Shown here: one piece after another, positions 44,511-56,253 of the stretch
Layout: each line of letters starts with the position of its first letter
Numbering within the stretch: position 1 is the first letter of the stretch
Assembly: GCA_051294375.1 (NCBI GenBank)
Contig: CM119264.1
Coordinates: forward strand, 4,179,392-4,243,391
DNA from: Paraspadella gotoi
Taxonomy: Eukaryota > Chaetognatha
Direction of reading: 5' to 3'
DNA: 64,000 nt
Made by a program: the position numbers and the translations under genes
The notes under the pieces: model-generated
Databases searched by the model: none
The model's input: the letters and a program-made list of their open reading frames with translations, nothing else
What the model was told of the DNA's origin: nothing

Positions 44511-47183
44511 GGGGAAAGGGACAGCGGGAATAGATGGCGGTACTGTGGGAGTATTTGGGCGGTACTTGTGAGAGTTGAGAGCGGTAACTGTGGGATTAGC
44601 ATGCGGTATTGGGGAGTAGAGAGCGGTAATGTGGGAATAAGAGGGTTGTATAATGGATCGAAGGGGGGCGCACTGGTAGAATTAGAGGAGTACGGAGGAA
44701 TTGAGAGAAGATACCTTGTGGGATCAAGAGGGGTGGGACTGTGGACATTAGAGAAGATACTGTAGGATTCAGCAGGGTGGTAACTATGGGTTCAGAGGCT
44801 GGTACTAGTGGAATAGAGGATAAATATGTGGTATATAAAGATGTGGTACTCTGGTACTGTAGGAATTCAGATGGCGGTGCTGTGGGATGCAGAGGGCAGT
44901 ACTGGTGGAATTAGAGGGGGGTTTCTATCTCAGAAATCAGAACAGACCTTATAAAATTACATCTAGATTTCGTTGTGTCGATATAACGTCGTATCAAATC
45001 TCAAGGCTACAATTAAATTAAACGTTTCCTTTTTCAGTTCGGAGCGGGCCAAGGCACCATAACCGGCCGATTTCTTGTCGACATGGACATGTGAATGACC
45101 GAGGAAGTTCGCAAAAAGTTTATGTACCGGGAAGGCAAAGAGAAAAAAGCGGGCGGCATCAAAAAGGCTCAGCGGTACCACTGGAAAAGGCGGTCTCCTT
45201 ATCAATTCTTGGCCAATCAGGGATTCAACGACAAAGACAGAACGAGATTTATAAGGCGATGAGTGAGACCAGTTGAACGGGATTACGCTGATTTATGAAT
45301 TCGCGGATTTATGATTCGCCGATTTAATATTAGCGAATTAAGCGGATGAAAAGGGATTTGCCGGAGTGCCAGGAGTTTTCCGCTATCAGTATTTGATCAA
45401 TACTGTTTATTATACTAAATAATACTAAACTAAACTATCACTATGGCTGTATCGACTTTTTGACAAACATAACCTAAATTCTTTTTTTCTTCGGCGACTA
45501 AGGAATGGCAGGAAAGGACAATTGCATTCCGATTCGAGCCATACACAGATGCACTGGCGAAACAATTGGGTCACAAGGTAACGTCTGTATTTCAAAAGGC
45601 GGCGGGTAAGTAATTGCCACTTTATGATTTCATTACATCGCCAAATGAAATCATCTTTGTAATTTTCAACCGTTGAGACTGTCTTAGTGACTCTCCTATT
45701 CACAATCGTAGCTCGCTACGTCGGGCGTAATTGAATAAATGGGCGTCACCTGTGACCCTTGCCAGGGTTGCAGATGAAGAGCGTTGTCGTCCACGAGTTA
45801 GGTCACGCATGTGAGTCGTTGCAGACGTAAGAGCCATCTGGTTTGTTTGAAATTCGATAGATCTCAAAAAAATTTAAAGCGGTAATAAAGAAAAAGGAAC
45901 AAAGAAGGGATAAGATAAAAAAAATAAGAAAAAAAGAAAGAAAAAAATAAAATATAGAATGAGTGACAAATAATTAATTAAGAAAAAAAAAAAAATAGAA
46001 AGAAAGGGAAAGAAAGAAAGAAAGAAGAAAGAAAAAAAAGAGAAAGAAAGAAAGAAAAGAAAGACAAAGAAAGAAAGGAAGAGCAGGTATGCAAACATTC
46101 CTTCTCCCCGCCCGCAAAGGTTTCATCACGAAACAAACTCGGCCCGGATCGGGACGTTACGTCACCAATCAACACCTGAACAACGTCTCCACGCGGGGAT
46201 GAGAATACTAATTCGACAAATACGACAACGCAAACTCACGTGGACAGTCGGGGCAATCGGCTTACGACTAATCAGCCGCATATGACTACGGAGAACGGCC
46301 TCTCTATAAAGCGGACAAAAGACAAATCATTCGCTAAGGATCTTAGATTTCAAAAAAGTCATCGGAAACAGCGCAGGAGGTAAGGGATGGGTCAGGTCGA
46401 AAGAAAACTTAAGGCGCGAAGTAAAAGACAATATTTGCCTTAAACTATCATCAGTCATCACAGATGAATAAAAAGCTTCGGAAACAGAGGAAAAGGATTA
46501 AGGAGAGGAATCGGGAATGTATCATCTAATAATCAATCATCGCTACCCATGGCTAGCCACTTGGCTAATTGGCCATTGGCTACTTTATATATAAGAAGTA
46601 AAATACGACTAATTGGAAAATGATATTTTGACCGTTTACGCCTTTTACAAATGAAAGCGTTATGCAATATTGTTCAAGTTATCATAACTTCAGGCCTTTA
46701 CTTTATTGAACAGTTGAGGCGACAAGAACCGACGCAACATTGGTCAAATTGAATGTACAATTCCGCACAGGTAGGCCCACCGCCACAACCCCACCATACG
46801 CACTGGTGCTCCACGCTCAACTTGACTGCAAGAAGACTCTTTCCACTCTCGCCACACAGGTTCCGAGCCACAACCACGACACCGACCACGACTTCGTCCT
46901 CCGATCACAACTGCGAGACAAAAGCAGAGTATTTGCGCTACTGGAAACAGTATGAAAACCCAGTTTGCAGAAGGAGAGAACCCCAGCTACATGTCGTGTT
47001 CGCACCAAGACCCTGGGAAAGTGACAAGGGACCACGTCAGAAGGACGAAATCCAATACTGATACCTGGGCGCAAAAAGGGATACCTGGCAGTGGAAGCTT
47101 AACGAGGAGTTTTCATGCAAGACCCGATGGCCCGCCGAAAAGCCTGCGGCACTCTCGGCCTCCCAGCCCTACAACGGGTTTAA
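44235..47183 (+). CDS. Astacin-family zinc metalloprotease with ShK-like C-terminus, six exons, frame interrupted
   Basis: Secreted endopeptidase of the astacin family (M12A); members act in digestion, hatching or matrix processing. Inferred exons: 44235 to about 44470-44510, 45038-45262, 45503-45605, 45712-45810, 46120-46379 and 46714-47183. In order they show a hydrophobic N-terminus, propeptide, pro-to-mature junction (QRYHWK..SPYQFLANQGFNDKDR), EWQERTIAFRFEPYT, YVGRN and VVVHELGHA. After an intron come GF..HHE, RYVT, FDKYDNANSRGQSGQSAYD and AYDYG, then DATLVKLNVQFR, a TTTTPTTTSSS linker and ShK-like Cys motifs. Junctions are mostly good (GTAAGT, GTGAGT, GTAAGG, TTTTCAG, TTGAACAG). Motifs lie in shifting frames, and some family Cys and the Met-turn Met are not visible. 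The order is too specific for chance. It is either a real gene in unpolished sequence or a recent pseudogene. The specific physiological role cannot be told. Confidence 0.8.
44520..44935. repeat. Minisatellite in intron 1 of the astacin gene, unit about 28 bp
   Basis: Degenerate copies of a unit like GCGGTACTGTGGGAATTAGAGA. The words GGTACT or GGTAACT and GTGGGAAT/GTGGGATT recur throughout. Units are 25-31 bp and not frame-preserving. Confidence 0.85.
45038..45262 (+). CDS. Astacin gene exon 2: end of propeptide and start of mature protease
   Basis: The acceptor is CCTTTTTCAG|TTCGG. RFLVDMDM at about 45070-45090 sits where astacin propeptides carry the F-x-G-D aspartate-switch motif that caps the zinc; here V replaces G. 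An open frame from 45095 then gives MTEEVRKKF, a KKAGGIKKAQ stretch and RYHWK..SPYQFLANQGFNDKDR, matching the mature N-terminus (Y.W..GVVPY.......). The end reads EIYKAMSE in the +1 frame, as expected before the next exon. The donor is ATGA|GTGAG. Confidence 0.7.
45503..45605 (+). CDS. Astacin gene exon 3: N-terminal catalytic subdomain
   Basis: Acceptor TTTTTTTCTTCGGCGACTAAG, donor GCGG|GTAAGT. The exon is open for 34 codons: EWQERTIAFRFEPYTDA, a KQLGHK spacer and VTSVFQKAAG. This corresponds to the family's AI.EW...TCIRFVPRT.....YV.F....GC. The Cys normally between T and I is absent as read. One shifted base would give TGC, so this may be sequence error. Confidence 0.75.
45712..45810 (+). 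CDS. Astacin gene exon 4: zinc-binding helix
   Basis: The acceptor is CACAATCGTAG and the donor GCAT|GTGAGT is near-perfect. Reads YVGRN, then frame-broken sequence in which PVTLAR is visible in the +1 frame, then MKSVVVHELGHA. These equal the family's SYVGR.GG.Q.VSL...C and ..VVHELGHA blocks in the right order. His and Glu of HExxH are intact: two zinc ligands and the catalytic base. Two stops lie between the blocks in any single frame. Confidence 0.8.
46120..46379 (+). CDS. Astacin gene exon 5: third zinc ligand and C-terminal subdomain
   Basis: Acceptor CCTTCTCCCCGCCCGCAAAG, donor GGAG|GTAAGG. GF and HHE appear in adjacent frames at the start, matching the GFxHE end of the extended zinc motif. 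TRP, RYVT, NNV, FDKYDNANSRGQSGQSAYD, AYDYGERPLYKADK, KSFAKDL and FKKVIGNSAG follow, as in astacins (RPDRD.YV.I...NI, F.KYD, YDYGS.MHY, FS, IG.R.GLS). The Met-turn reads YDYGERPLY without Met. At least three indels are needed to link the blocks. Confidence 0.78.
46714..47183 (+). CDS. Astacin gene exon 6: end of protease, TP-rich linker, ShK-like modules
   Basis: The acceptor is TTTACTTTATTGAACAG. DATLVKLNVQFR (46731-46766) equals the terminal LS..D...IN.LY.C segment. A Thr/Pro linker (TATTPPY, then TTTTPTTTSSS) leads to CETKAEYLRYWKQY, then PVC and, one frame over, ENPSYMSC, the C......C..W....C..NP.YM...C layout of ShK. Further on WAQKG (about 47080) and, in another frame, FMQDPMARRKACGT suggest a second ShK end. 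That frame stops at 47183. ShK modules here would be accessory domains of the protease. Frames are mixed, so module boundaries are approximate. Confidence 0.6.
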
Positions 47184-47274
47184 AAGGGAAATGGCGGATA
47201 ATGAATAATGGGTGAAGTTTTTGTTGGGAAGTTTATATTACGTAATGAATATTTGGCAAGGAAAAATATAACCT

Positions 47275-47280
47275 AATAAA
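47275..47280 (+). terminator. Polyadenylation signal of the astacin gene
   Basis: AATAAA lies about 90 bp after the inferred stop in AT-rich DNA. It is the first such hexamer downstream and fits the 3' end of the transcript. Confidence 0.6.
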
Positions 47281-47360
47281 AAGAAGAAAAAAATAGTCAT
47301 TCACAAACCTTTCATATCCCAAAATAGGTTTAAATAAATTTTAATTAAAACTTTTAAACT

Positions 47361-47508
47361 AAACATTTAAAGTGCAAACATTTTGGTTAATAGACTTCGG
47401 CGAATTTTTGGTGGGAACCAACAATGCCGACGGACGCAGCCCCTGCAACACGTCGGTCAATTTTGCCCCGTCGTCCCGTCCCCGCGCCGCCCGTCCGCCC
47501 TCCGCCAT
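47361..47508 (-). CDS. Candidate start exon or small ORF, unknown protein
   Basis: Minus-strand AAAAAATGGCGGAGGGCGG has a YY1-type start-codon context common at first exons. It opens 49 codons (MAEGGRAARGRDDGAK...). The same GC-rich segment is also protein-like on plus (DFGEFLVGTNNADGRSPC, after TTGGTTAATAG), which would make it a further exon downstream of the astacin gene. Neither reading can be tied to a family. Confidence 0.2.
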
Positions 47509-47644
47509 TTTTTGGATCGAAATCTTAAGATAGACAAGGAACAACAAGTTGACCTAGAACTTCTTTGTCCACTTTTTGGCCTGTTGTCGCAAAAATAGAA
47601 ATAAAATTGGTTCGAAAAATATATGAGTTGTTTTTTTTCTTCTC

Positions 47645-49336
47645 TTCCCTCTCTCTCTCTCCTCTCTATCTCTTTCTCTCCTCTCTCTCTCTCTCTCTCC
47701 TCTTCTTCTTCTCTCTCCTCTTCTCTTCCTCTCTCTCTCTTCCTCTCTTCCTCCTCACTCCGTCCACGCTTCTTTAGTATATTCCCTCGGTCCAGTACGG
47801 CGGACGAAGTCCCAAAATAAATTGGTGCTCAAGAATTTTAAGAGAGCTTGATAAGGAATTTATCGCGGAGTCCCCGGAAATTCCCTTTATAGACAAAACA
47901 ATTGGGATCCATTTAATGGCGAAAAGGGCAAGATCCCATTTTCCGTCAACTTCGGGCCATGGCTTGGGTTTTGTAATCTTTTTCTCAAGAAAATAGGTAT
48001 GTTTGTTCATTTGCTTGATTCGCATACCCATCTTATTCGATTAATCCATCCTTATATCTCTAACTATCTAATCATCTCAACTCATTAACTTCACCTATTC
48101 CTTCAATTATTTAATTGCTATTTTTGTTAACCTTGTTTATAAATTTCAACCCACAATAAAAGTTGTAAATAAACCTTTTCCAACCGTTCCCAAAATAATG
48201 AAGTGGGACGCACATTAATGGTCAAAAATCGTTTAATTTACTAGAAAAAAAGTAACTTTATTCTTCAATGCCCTGTCAAAATTTATCCCATGTCAAACGA
48301 CAAAGCATACCTATCTTCCAATGTCATGGGACCCATGCTTTCCCTCCCTCTATCTTCCCTCTGAGAAAACCCAGAAACGGAAATTCTTTTGAAAAGGTCA
48401 TCGCCCTCTTGGCCAAATATCAACCAAGGGGTCAATGACTTCGTCTGGCCAAAGATACCAAAGGGTCCCAGAGGGGTCCAAGGGGGTCCTAAGTCAGGAA
48501 CGGGGACGTGATCCAGAAATACTGGGAAATGTTCCGCTGGACAGGACCGACTCCACGAGGGCGGGTACCTGTGATCCTCTGGTCACGTACCCGTGACAAT
48601 CCATAATTTATCCTCTCTTACAGTATTAATGGTATAATAAAATAATAATAATAATAATAATATATAATAAAATAATAATAATAAAAATAAAAATAAATTA
48701 ATATAAATAATATAATAGAGTAATATTTTGTTAGTCCATCAATTTTTTTTTTTATATTTTGATTGAGAAATTTTTTTTGTTCTTTTTTGTTATTTTGACG
48801 TAACGTGGGTGGAGCGATTGAAATGAATGGTTGATGGAAAGAAAATTTTGGGGGATTATATATTTAAATATATTTAATATTATTATATAATTTTAATTAT
48901 ATAATTAAATATTTATTTAAATATTTTTTATATATTTAGTTATATTATAACTAATAAATAATATTTTGATAATAACTTGCAAATTAACAAAATAGAAAAG
49001 AAGTTTTTAAATTAACGTCAAATAACTCAATTTTTCATGCAATCTGTAATTGTTTGTTTTTTTTATAAATAACAAGCCAAGAATACATTGTAATATTTAA
49101 AATAAATCTAATTAATTTTTTTTGGTGTCACAAGTTTTTCCGCGGTCTACAAACTTCGCTTACGGGTGAACTTTACTTTTTCCAATTTTTTTTTCATTTT
49201 TTTTGTGGGGGTATAACGGACGTAGCGATGATATAATTATGATTATCAATATAAATAGCGTGAAATATAAAACACAAAAAGGTATGATAAATATCATCAC
49301 TTACTTATGCACTGATTAACGAAGTCTCGAGGCGAA
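47645..49336. repeat. CT tract, AT-rich DNA and (AAT)n, no gene seen
   Basis: (CT)n at about 47646-47755, (AAT)n at about 48634-48715, TTTATATA-rich DNA at 48855-48965. 48410-48600 is GC-richer, with GGGTCC repeated (48464, 48476, 48485) and GGGTACC..GGTCACGTACCC, but has no supported frame. Confidence 0.75.
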
Positions 49337-49346
49337 NNNNNNNNNN

Positions 49347-49734
49347 AGGAGAGATCCGGGTTCTCATTCCGTCGGGACTTTCTCTTTCCGTTGGAGTTTG
49401 ACCTGACTTTCGATACAGTTCTGTGAGTGCGACATTTTTCTAGTCGATATATCTCTTTCCAGTTCGATCGGTGCATGCAGCGTCGACTCGTCTATTTGGA
49501 ATTCTTTGACTGTTCTGTCAGTGCGACATTTGTTTGAATCGATTTTATTTTGCGGTTCTGTTACAGTTTTTTTTTCTGTGCCGGATTTAAATCATAGAAT
49601 TTTATTTAAAGTTATCTGAACGCATTGGTCTAATAAAATTTATTTCAAAGCAACAATCGATGTTCCCCAAGTCGGTCTGTCATTCTCGTTCTGTCAACAC
49701 TCAAAGTTCTCAGCAGTCCGCGCAGTATTTGTCC
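49347..49734. other. Unidentified segment with a duplicated 20-mer
   Basis: GTTCTGT(G/C)AGTGCGACATTT occurs at 49418 and 49512. AATAAAATTTATTTCAAAG lies at about 49634. The look is of an LTR or 5' leader, but the 467-N gap at 49735 removes the right side. No coding domain recognised. Confidence 0.3.
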
Positions 49735-50201
49735 NNNNNNNNNNNNNNNNNNNNNNNNNNNNNNNNNNNNNNNNNNNNNNNNNNNNNNNNNNNNNNNNNN
49801 NNNNNNNNNNNNNNNNNNNNNNNNNNNNNNNNNNNNNNNNNNNNNNNNNNNNNNNNNNNNNNNNNNNNNNNNNNNNNNNNNNNNNNNNNNNNNNNNNNNN
49901 NNNNNNNNNNNNNNNNNNNNNNNNNNNNNNNNNNNNNNNNNNNNNNNNNNNNNNNNNNNNNNNNNNNNNNNNNNNNNNNNNNNNNNNNNNNNNNNNNNNN
50001 NNNNNNNNNNNNNNNNNNNNNNNNNNNNNNNNNNNNNNNNNNNNNNNNNNNNNNNNNNNNNNNNNNNNNNNNNNNNNNNNNNNNNNNNNNNNNNNNNNNN
50101 NNNNNNNNNNNNNNNNNNNNNNNNNNNNNNNNNNNNNNNNNNNNNNNNNNNNNNNNNNNNNNNNNNNNNNNNNNNNNNNNNNNNNNNNNNNNNNNNNNNN
50201 N

Positions 50202-52126
<1,925 letters not shown>

Positions 52127-52243
52127 GATGCGTTTAAATTTGAAAACATTTTAAAGTTTTAATTGATTGGAACCGTCACACACCAACAGAGCAGTAGATG
52201 CGTTTAAATTTGAAAACATTTTAAGTTTAATTGATTGGAACCG
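52127..52243. repeat. Two-copy tandem repeat, 70-bp step
   Basis: GATGCGTTTAAATTTGAAAA and the following TTTTAA.GTTTAATTGATTGGAACCG occur at 52127 and 52197, differing by short indels. The copies include an inverted CCAAT box (GATTGGAACCG). Confidence 0.93.
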
Positions 52244-52439
52244 GATACGTCCCGCTGAAGCAGCGAGAGAGAGAGAGAGAGATGAGAGAGAGGAGAGANN
52301 NNNNNNNNNNNNNNNNNNNNNNNNNNNNNNNNNNNNNNNNNNNNNNNNNNNNNNNNNNNNNNNNNNNNNNNNNNNNNNNNNAGAGAGAGAGAGAGAGCGA
52401 GTGGCATCGCAGAGGATTTTCCCAATCTCTTTTTTCGCT

Positions 52440-52627
52440 CGGCGCCGATGATGATGGTTCAATGAGAAGAGTTATGGTGCCGGGGCAGCGTCGGCCGCGG
52501 CCGGGGCAGCGGCAGCGGCAGCGGCGGCGGCGGAGAGTGAAAGCAGGTGGAAACCACGTGACTTGGATGTGAATGACGACGACGTTGACGTCGCTGCAGA
52601 CAAGAACCACAACCGAGGAAACAACGC

Positions 52628-52673
<46 letters not shown>

Positions 52674-52680
52674 AATGCCA
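52440..52680. repeat. GCG/GGC-rich block, E-box and (GAC)n
   Basis: Contains GGCAGC/GGCGGC repeats (52500-52535), CCACGTGACTTGG (E-box) at about 52554 and a pure (GAC)n at about 52628-52672. CpG-rich and promoter-like in composition, but no gene is attached. Confidence 0.6.
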
Positions 52681-52799
52681 TTAAAAAGTGTTACATCATG
52701 ATTTTTTATTCCGTCCGGATGTTCAGTCGCATCGGACAATCTACTTCAACAGGCAACAAGCAAGTCATCAATCGCCAAGCAAGCAGATTGCTTGAACAC

Positions 52800-53165
52800 C
52801 TCTTTTATTCTCACCGTCCGGCCAGAGTCTCTTGACGCCTCGTGCCTTCCAGGTTCAGGTGCAAGGATGGAAACGAAGCGTCATTTCCTCTGTCATTTTC
52901 ATCGCCTCTGTCATCACTTTTGTCACCGAGAACGATGATATCGTCATCATATTTGGGGTCAGCGTTACCATTATCATATGGATCATTGTTATTATCGGTA
53001 TCAGCGTTATCATTATTACCCTCAACGTCGCCTTTTTTGTTGTCATCACATCAAAATATTTATAATCATAGACTTTGTCCTGATCATTGTCATCATCTTC
53101 ATCAATATAATCAATTCCATCGTCGTGATTGTCAGCGACATCTTTCGAGATTTTCTCATTTGCGG
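52800..53165 (-). other. Asp/Asn-rich frame in a decayed GAT/GAC tract
   Basis: On the minus strand two adjoining frames, separated by one base near 53060, stay open for about 120 codons in all. The product is rich in Asp, Asn and Gly (DNHDDGIDYIDEDDDNDQD, then EGNNDNADTDNNNDPYDNGN). Either this is an acidic coding exon with a single-base error, or a very old (GAT)n microsatellite that drifted. Non-Asp residues are more varied than in the other (GAC)n tracts, but I see no splice sites, start or domain. Confidence 0.25.
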
Positions 53166-53227
53166 GGGAAAAAAAGGCGACGCGTGGAGGACGATGTCGA
53201 GAAAAAGGGACAGAAGCGAGAAATCAG

Positions 53228-53480
53228 GAGGTGACGTCACAGTGAAATGAAATCAATGAAGTCACTGGAAATGACGTCACTGGAAATGACGTCACTGCGA
53301 ATGACGTTATTGAAAATATTGACACTGGATGTAAAAGTATAGAAAATGAAGTCACTAGAAATGAAATTGAAATTGAAGTCACCAAAATGAGATCATCGGA
53401 AATACCCTCACCAGAAATGACGTCTCCAGAAATAACATCACAAAAAAATGACGTCTCCAAAATTGAGATCATCAAAATGT
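53228..53480. repeat. 18-bp minisatellite carrying CRE palindromes
   Basis: Degenerate copies of AATGACGTCACTGGAA. The 8-bp palindrome TGACGTCA (full CRE) is intact at about 53232, 53271 and 53289 and appears with one change in most other copies (TGACGTTA, TGACGTCT, GAAGTCAC). About 14 units are visible. Confidence 0.9.
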
Positions 53481-53685
53481 CGTCACTCGAAAGGATAACA
53501 AAGTAAATGAGTTTGATATTGGATTAACTTTTACTTGAGCTCAAAACGAAAAAGTCTTCTGCTCATAAAGAGACGTTGAGCTTTGGCTTCGACATGACTG
53601 GATCATCTGAGAAAAGAAAATAACAAAGAATGAAAGAGCGTTGATGGGCAAAAACACAGGAAATTCTGGAAATTAAAGCCTCTGT

Positions 53686-53724
<39 letters not shown>

Positions 53725-54080
53725 GCTCTCTCTCACCAACTCTCATCTCTCTGTCCTCTCTCTCTCTTCTGTTTTTCACTCTCATCCTAAACACTTTTTT
53801 CTGTTCACCGGGCCATCAGGGTATGGATGGCATATAACGGACATAGCAAGCATTACGCTTCTCTCTCACTCTCAACTCTCTCGCTCTTCTCTGTCCTCGT
53901 CTCGTCTCTCTCTCGTCTCCGTCCTCTCTCGTCTCCTTCTCTCTCTTCTCTCTTCTTTTCGTCGATCTCGTGTTTCATCCTCTCTCTCTCGCTATTTCTC
54001 TCTCTCTGCTCTCTCTCGTGTCGTCTCTCTCTCTAACTCTCTCTCTTCTCTCGTCTCTCCTCTCTCTCTTCTCTCTCTCC
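53481..54080. repeat. CT-rich repeats, no gene seen
   Basis: Pure CT at about 53689-53719 and interrupted CT at 53858-54080. The segment between (53720-53860) is unique and short. Confidence 0.85.
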
Positions 54081-55160
54081 CCCGCTGCTGAAGGTGGACA
54101 CCACTTAAATATCGCTCGGCAGTAAGTCATTGAGCAGCCAGAGGGGATGAGGAGGCCGCTGGCCCCGTGCTCGCGCTGCGCCGCGACTGCGAGTAAGCAC
54201 GCTATTCGCTCGCAACTGACGTCGCTTTCGCGGCTTCCCAACCCGCCTTTCCTTGCCTGCCCTCTGACCTCTGGTTCCCTAGGTGATTTTCAACGCGTAC
54301 ACCACTGCGCAACAAAAAACGTCTGCGTTCGTAATCATCTGCCATGTTCACAAGTGAGCGGACGGAACAGACGGCAGCTGCTTCTGAAATGGTCCAGTCC
54401 TCTGATTGGGGTGTTATCGCGTAGAACTTCACTGAGAAAAACACTCTCTCTCTTGTCTCTCCTCTACTCTTCCGCTCCCGAGTCTCGGTCGGGTCGAGAC
54501 TCTGATCTCTGTTGGCATCCTCTCTCTGCTCTTCTGCTCTCTCTCCTACTCGTCTCTCGTCTCCCTCCTCTCTCATCTCTCCTCTCCGCCCCTCCTCCTC
54601 TTCTCCCTCCTCGCTTCTTCTCCTCTCTACGAGCCTGCGCCTCGCCTCTTTCTCCTCGCGCAGCAGCGCCAGCCGGAGTCCCGTCGCCCTCCATACCACA
54701 GACAAAGCGGCCACCCGAGTGAAAAACACCCCCCCCGACTCTCCAAAGCGGAAAAAACACCCGCCGCAACCGATGCCACATCGCGGTCCGCCGGCTCCGC
54801 AGGCGGTGTCCGGATGCACACGCGGCGGGGGAGAGGGGGCCGTCGAGCCGCACTCACGGGGGGCGCGTGAAAGTGAGCCCATGCGGACGTGAATAAGCAA
54901 GCACCTAACGAGCGGGGTGTGCCGCCCTGGTTATGGCATATGTTATCGAACAGTATCATCGCACACAAACGCACAACTCGCACGGCGGCCCGAATTCGCC
55001 AGTCGGCGCACATAACGCACATCAGCCCCCCAACCGTCTTCGCCAGGCGTCGGGAGACACGCAAGCTGTCGGACATTGCCCCTTCACCCCACCCTAACAC
55101 TTGATGAACGCAATTCCGCGCGCGCGGCTCTGCGCCGCGATCACGCCTCGTCCTCACCTT
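54081..55160. promoter_or_regulatory. CpG-rich region, promoter-like, no gene recognised
   Basis: About 1 kb of GC- and CpG-rich DNA, partly CT-interrupted at 54450-54640. A strong splice-donor-like CTCGGCA|GTAAGTCATT at about 54120 and GACTGCGA|GTAAGCAC at about 54190 could end untranslated first exons on plus. Long frames exist on both strands because stops are rare in GC-rich DNA; none resembles a family. Confidence 0.3.
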
Positions 55161-56131
55161 AAATCAGCTTGATCGAGAAATATACCAGTTTAGTAATTTA
55201 ATAAGTAGTGTTCAATTTGTTAAAATGAAAGATTTTTCGTAGAACTTTGAGTTCGTATGCTGTAATTTGTTTTGGATGCGTTCTGCAAGTGTTGTGTTGG
55301 TCAATGCGATTTGTTAAAGAGACATGTAATAATGGCTTATATAAAGTAAATGTATCAGTATTATTTTTTGTATACATCGGTGGTATTGATTTTTGATGAA
55401 TTGGTGGTTTTACTGCACTTCATCCATTGGATGGTGAATTGTATGTTGGTAGGTCGGTGGATGTAGGTGGGGCGTGTGGGGTTTCAGTGATATACTACCA
55501 TTCTGTTATTCTGATTTGAATTATAAAAAAATTAATTCGTCGTTGCTCTGTGATACTAAGTTATTTCGGGGCTGTCGTTACTGAACTGCTTTTTAATATA
55601 CTTAAGGATAGAAAAAATGACATAAATAAATTTGGAAAAAAAAATAAACTCGCGCGGGGCGCAATTTTAGTATTGAAGCGGGGTGAGAGAAAGAGATATG
55701 TGGAAGGGAGAAAATTGAAAAGGGGGAGATGGAAGGAGGAAGTTGAAACGAAGGGGAACAATGAAGGGGAAGAAAGAGAAGTAGGAATGAAATGGATAAG
55801 ATGAAAGATAGCAAGCGGAAAATACAGTGAGATTACACTGCTATACGAGTTATGAATACCTGGACGGAGGGATGGAAAGGTAAGGAAATGGATGAAACTG
55901 GAAGAGAAGAGCAAGCTAAAGGAAGGGGGTGTGGTTGGATGAGTATACTCTTAGAGAAAAAACAACCCATCTCTGTTTTCAAAAACAGAAGAGGGGGACA
56001 ATATTGGGGAAGCGCGGCCGGAAACGTTCATCAGATGACTCGCGAGTAGAGAGGAAGAGAGAGAGAGAGGATGAGATAGAGGAGTGTTTACGAGAGAGAG
56101 GGAGAGATTAGAGAGAGAGATAGAGGAGAAG

Positions 56132-56180
<49 letters not shown>

Positions 56181-56228
56181 GGAGTAGAGAGAGCAGAGGA
56201 GAAAATAGGGCTCGGGTTTGTGAATGAC
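55160..56228 (+). repeat. Direct repeat D, copy 1
   Basis: Landmarks: AGCTTGATCGAGAAATATACC, then ACTTTGAGTT, GCGCGGGGCG, GGAAGGGAGAAAATTGAAAAG, AGAGAAAAAACAACCCATCTC and GCGCGGCCGGAAACG, ending in (GA)n (56045-56195) and a 25-N gap. It has about 250 bp (around 55280-55540) not found in the other copies. No protein is recognised. Confidence 0.9.
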
Positions 56229-56253
56229 NNNNNNNNNNNNNNNNNNNNNNNNN

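Noticed and set aside
54202-54900. 232-codon minus-strand frame in the CpG-rich region
   Set aside because: GC-rich DNA with few stops. Both strands are open, composition is Arg/Glu/Gly and no motif is seen.
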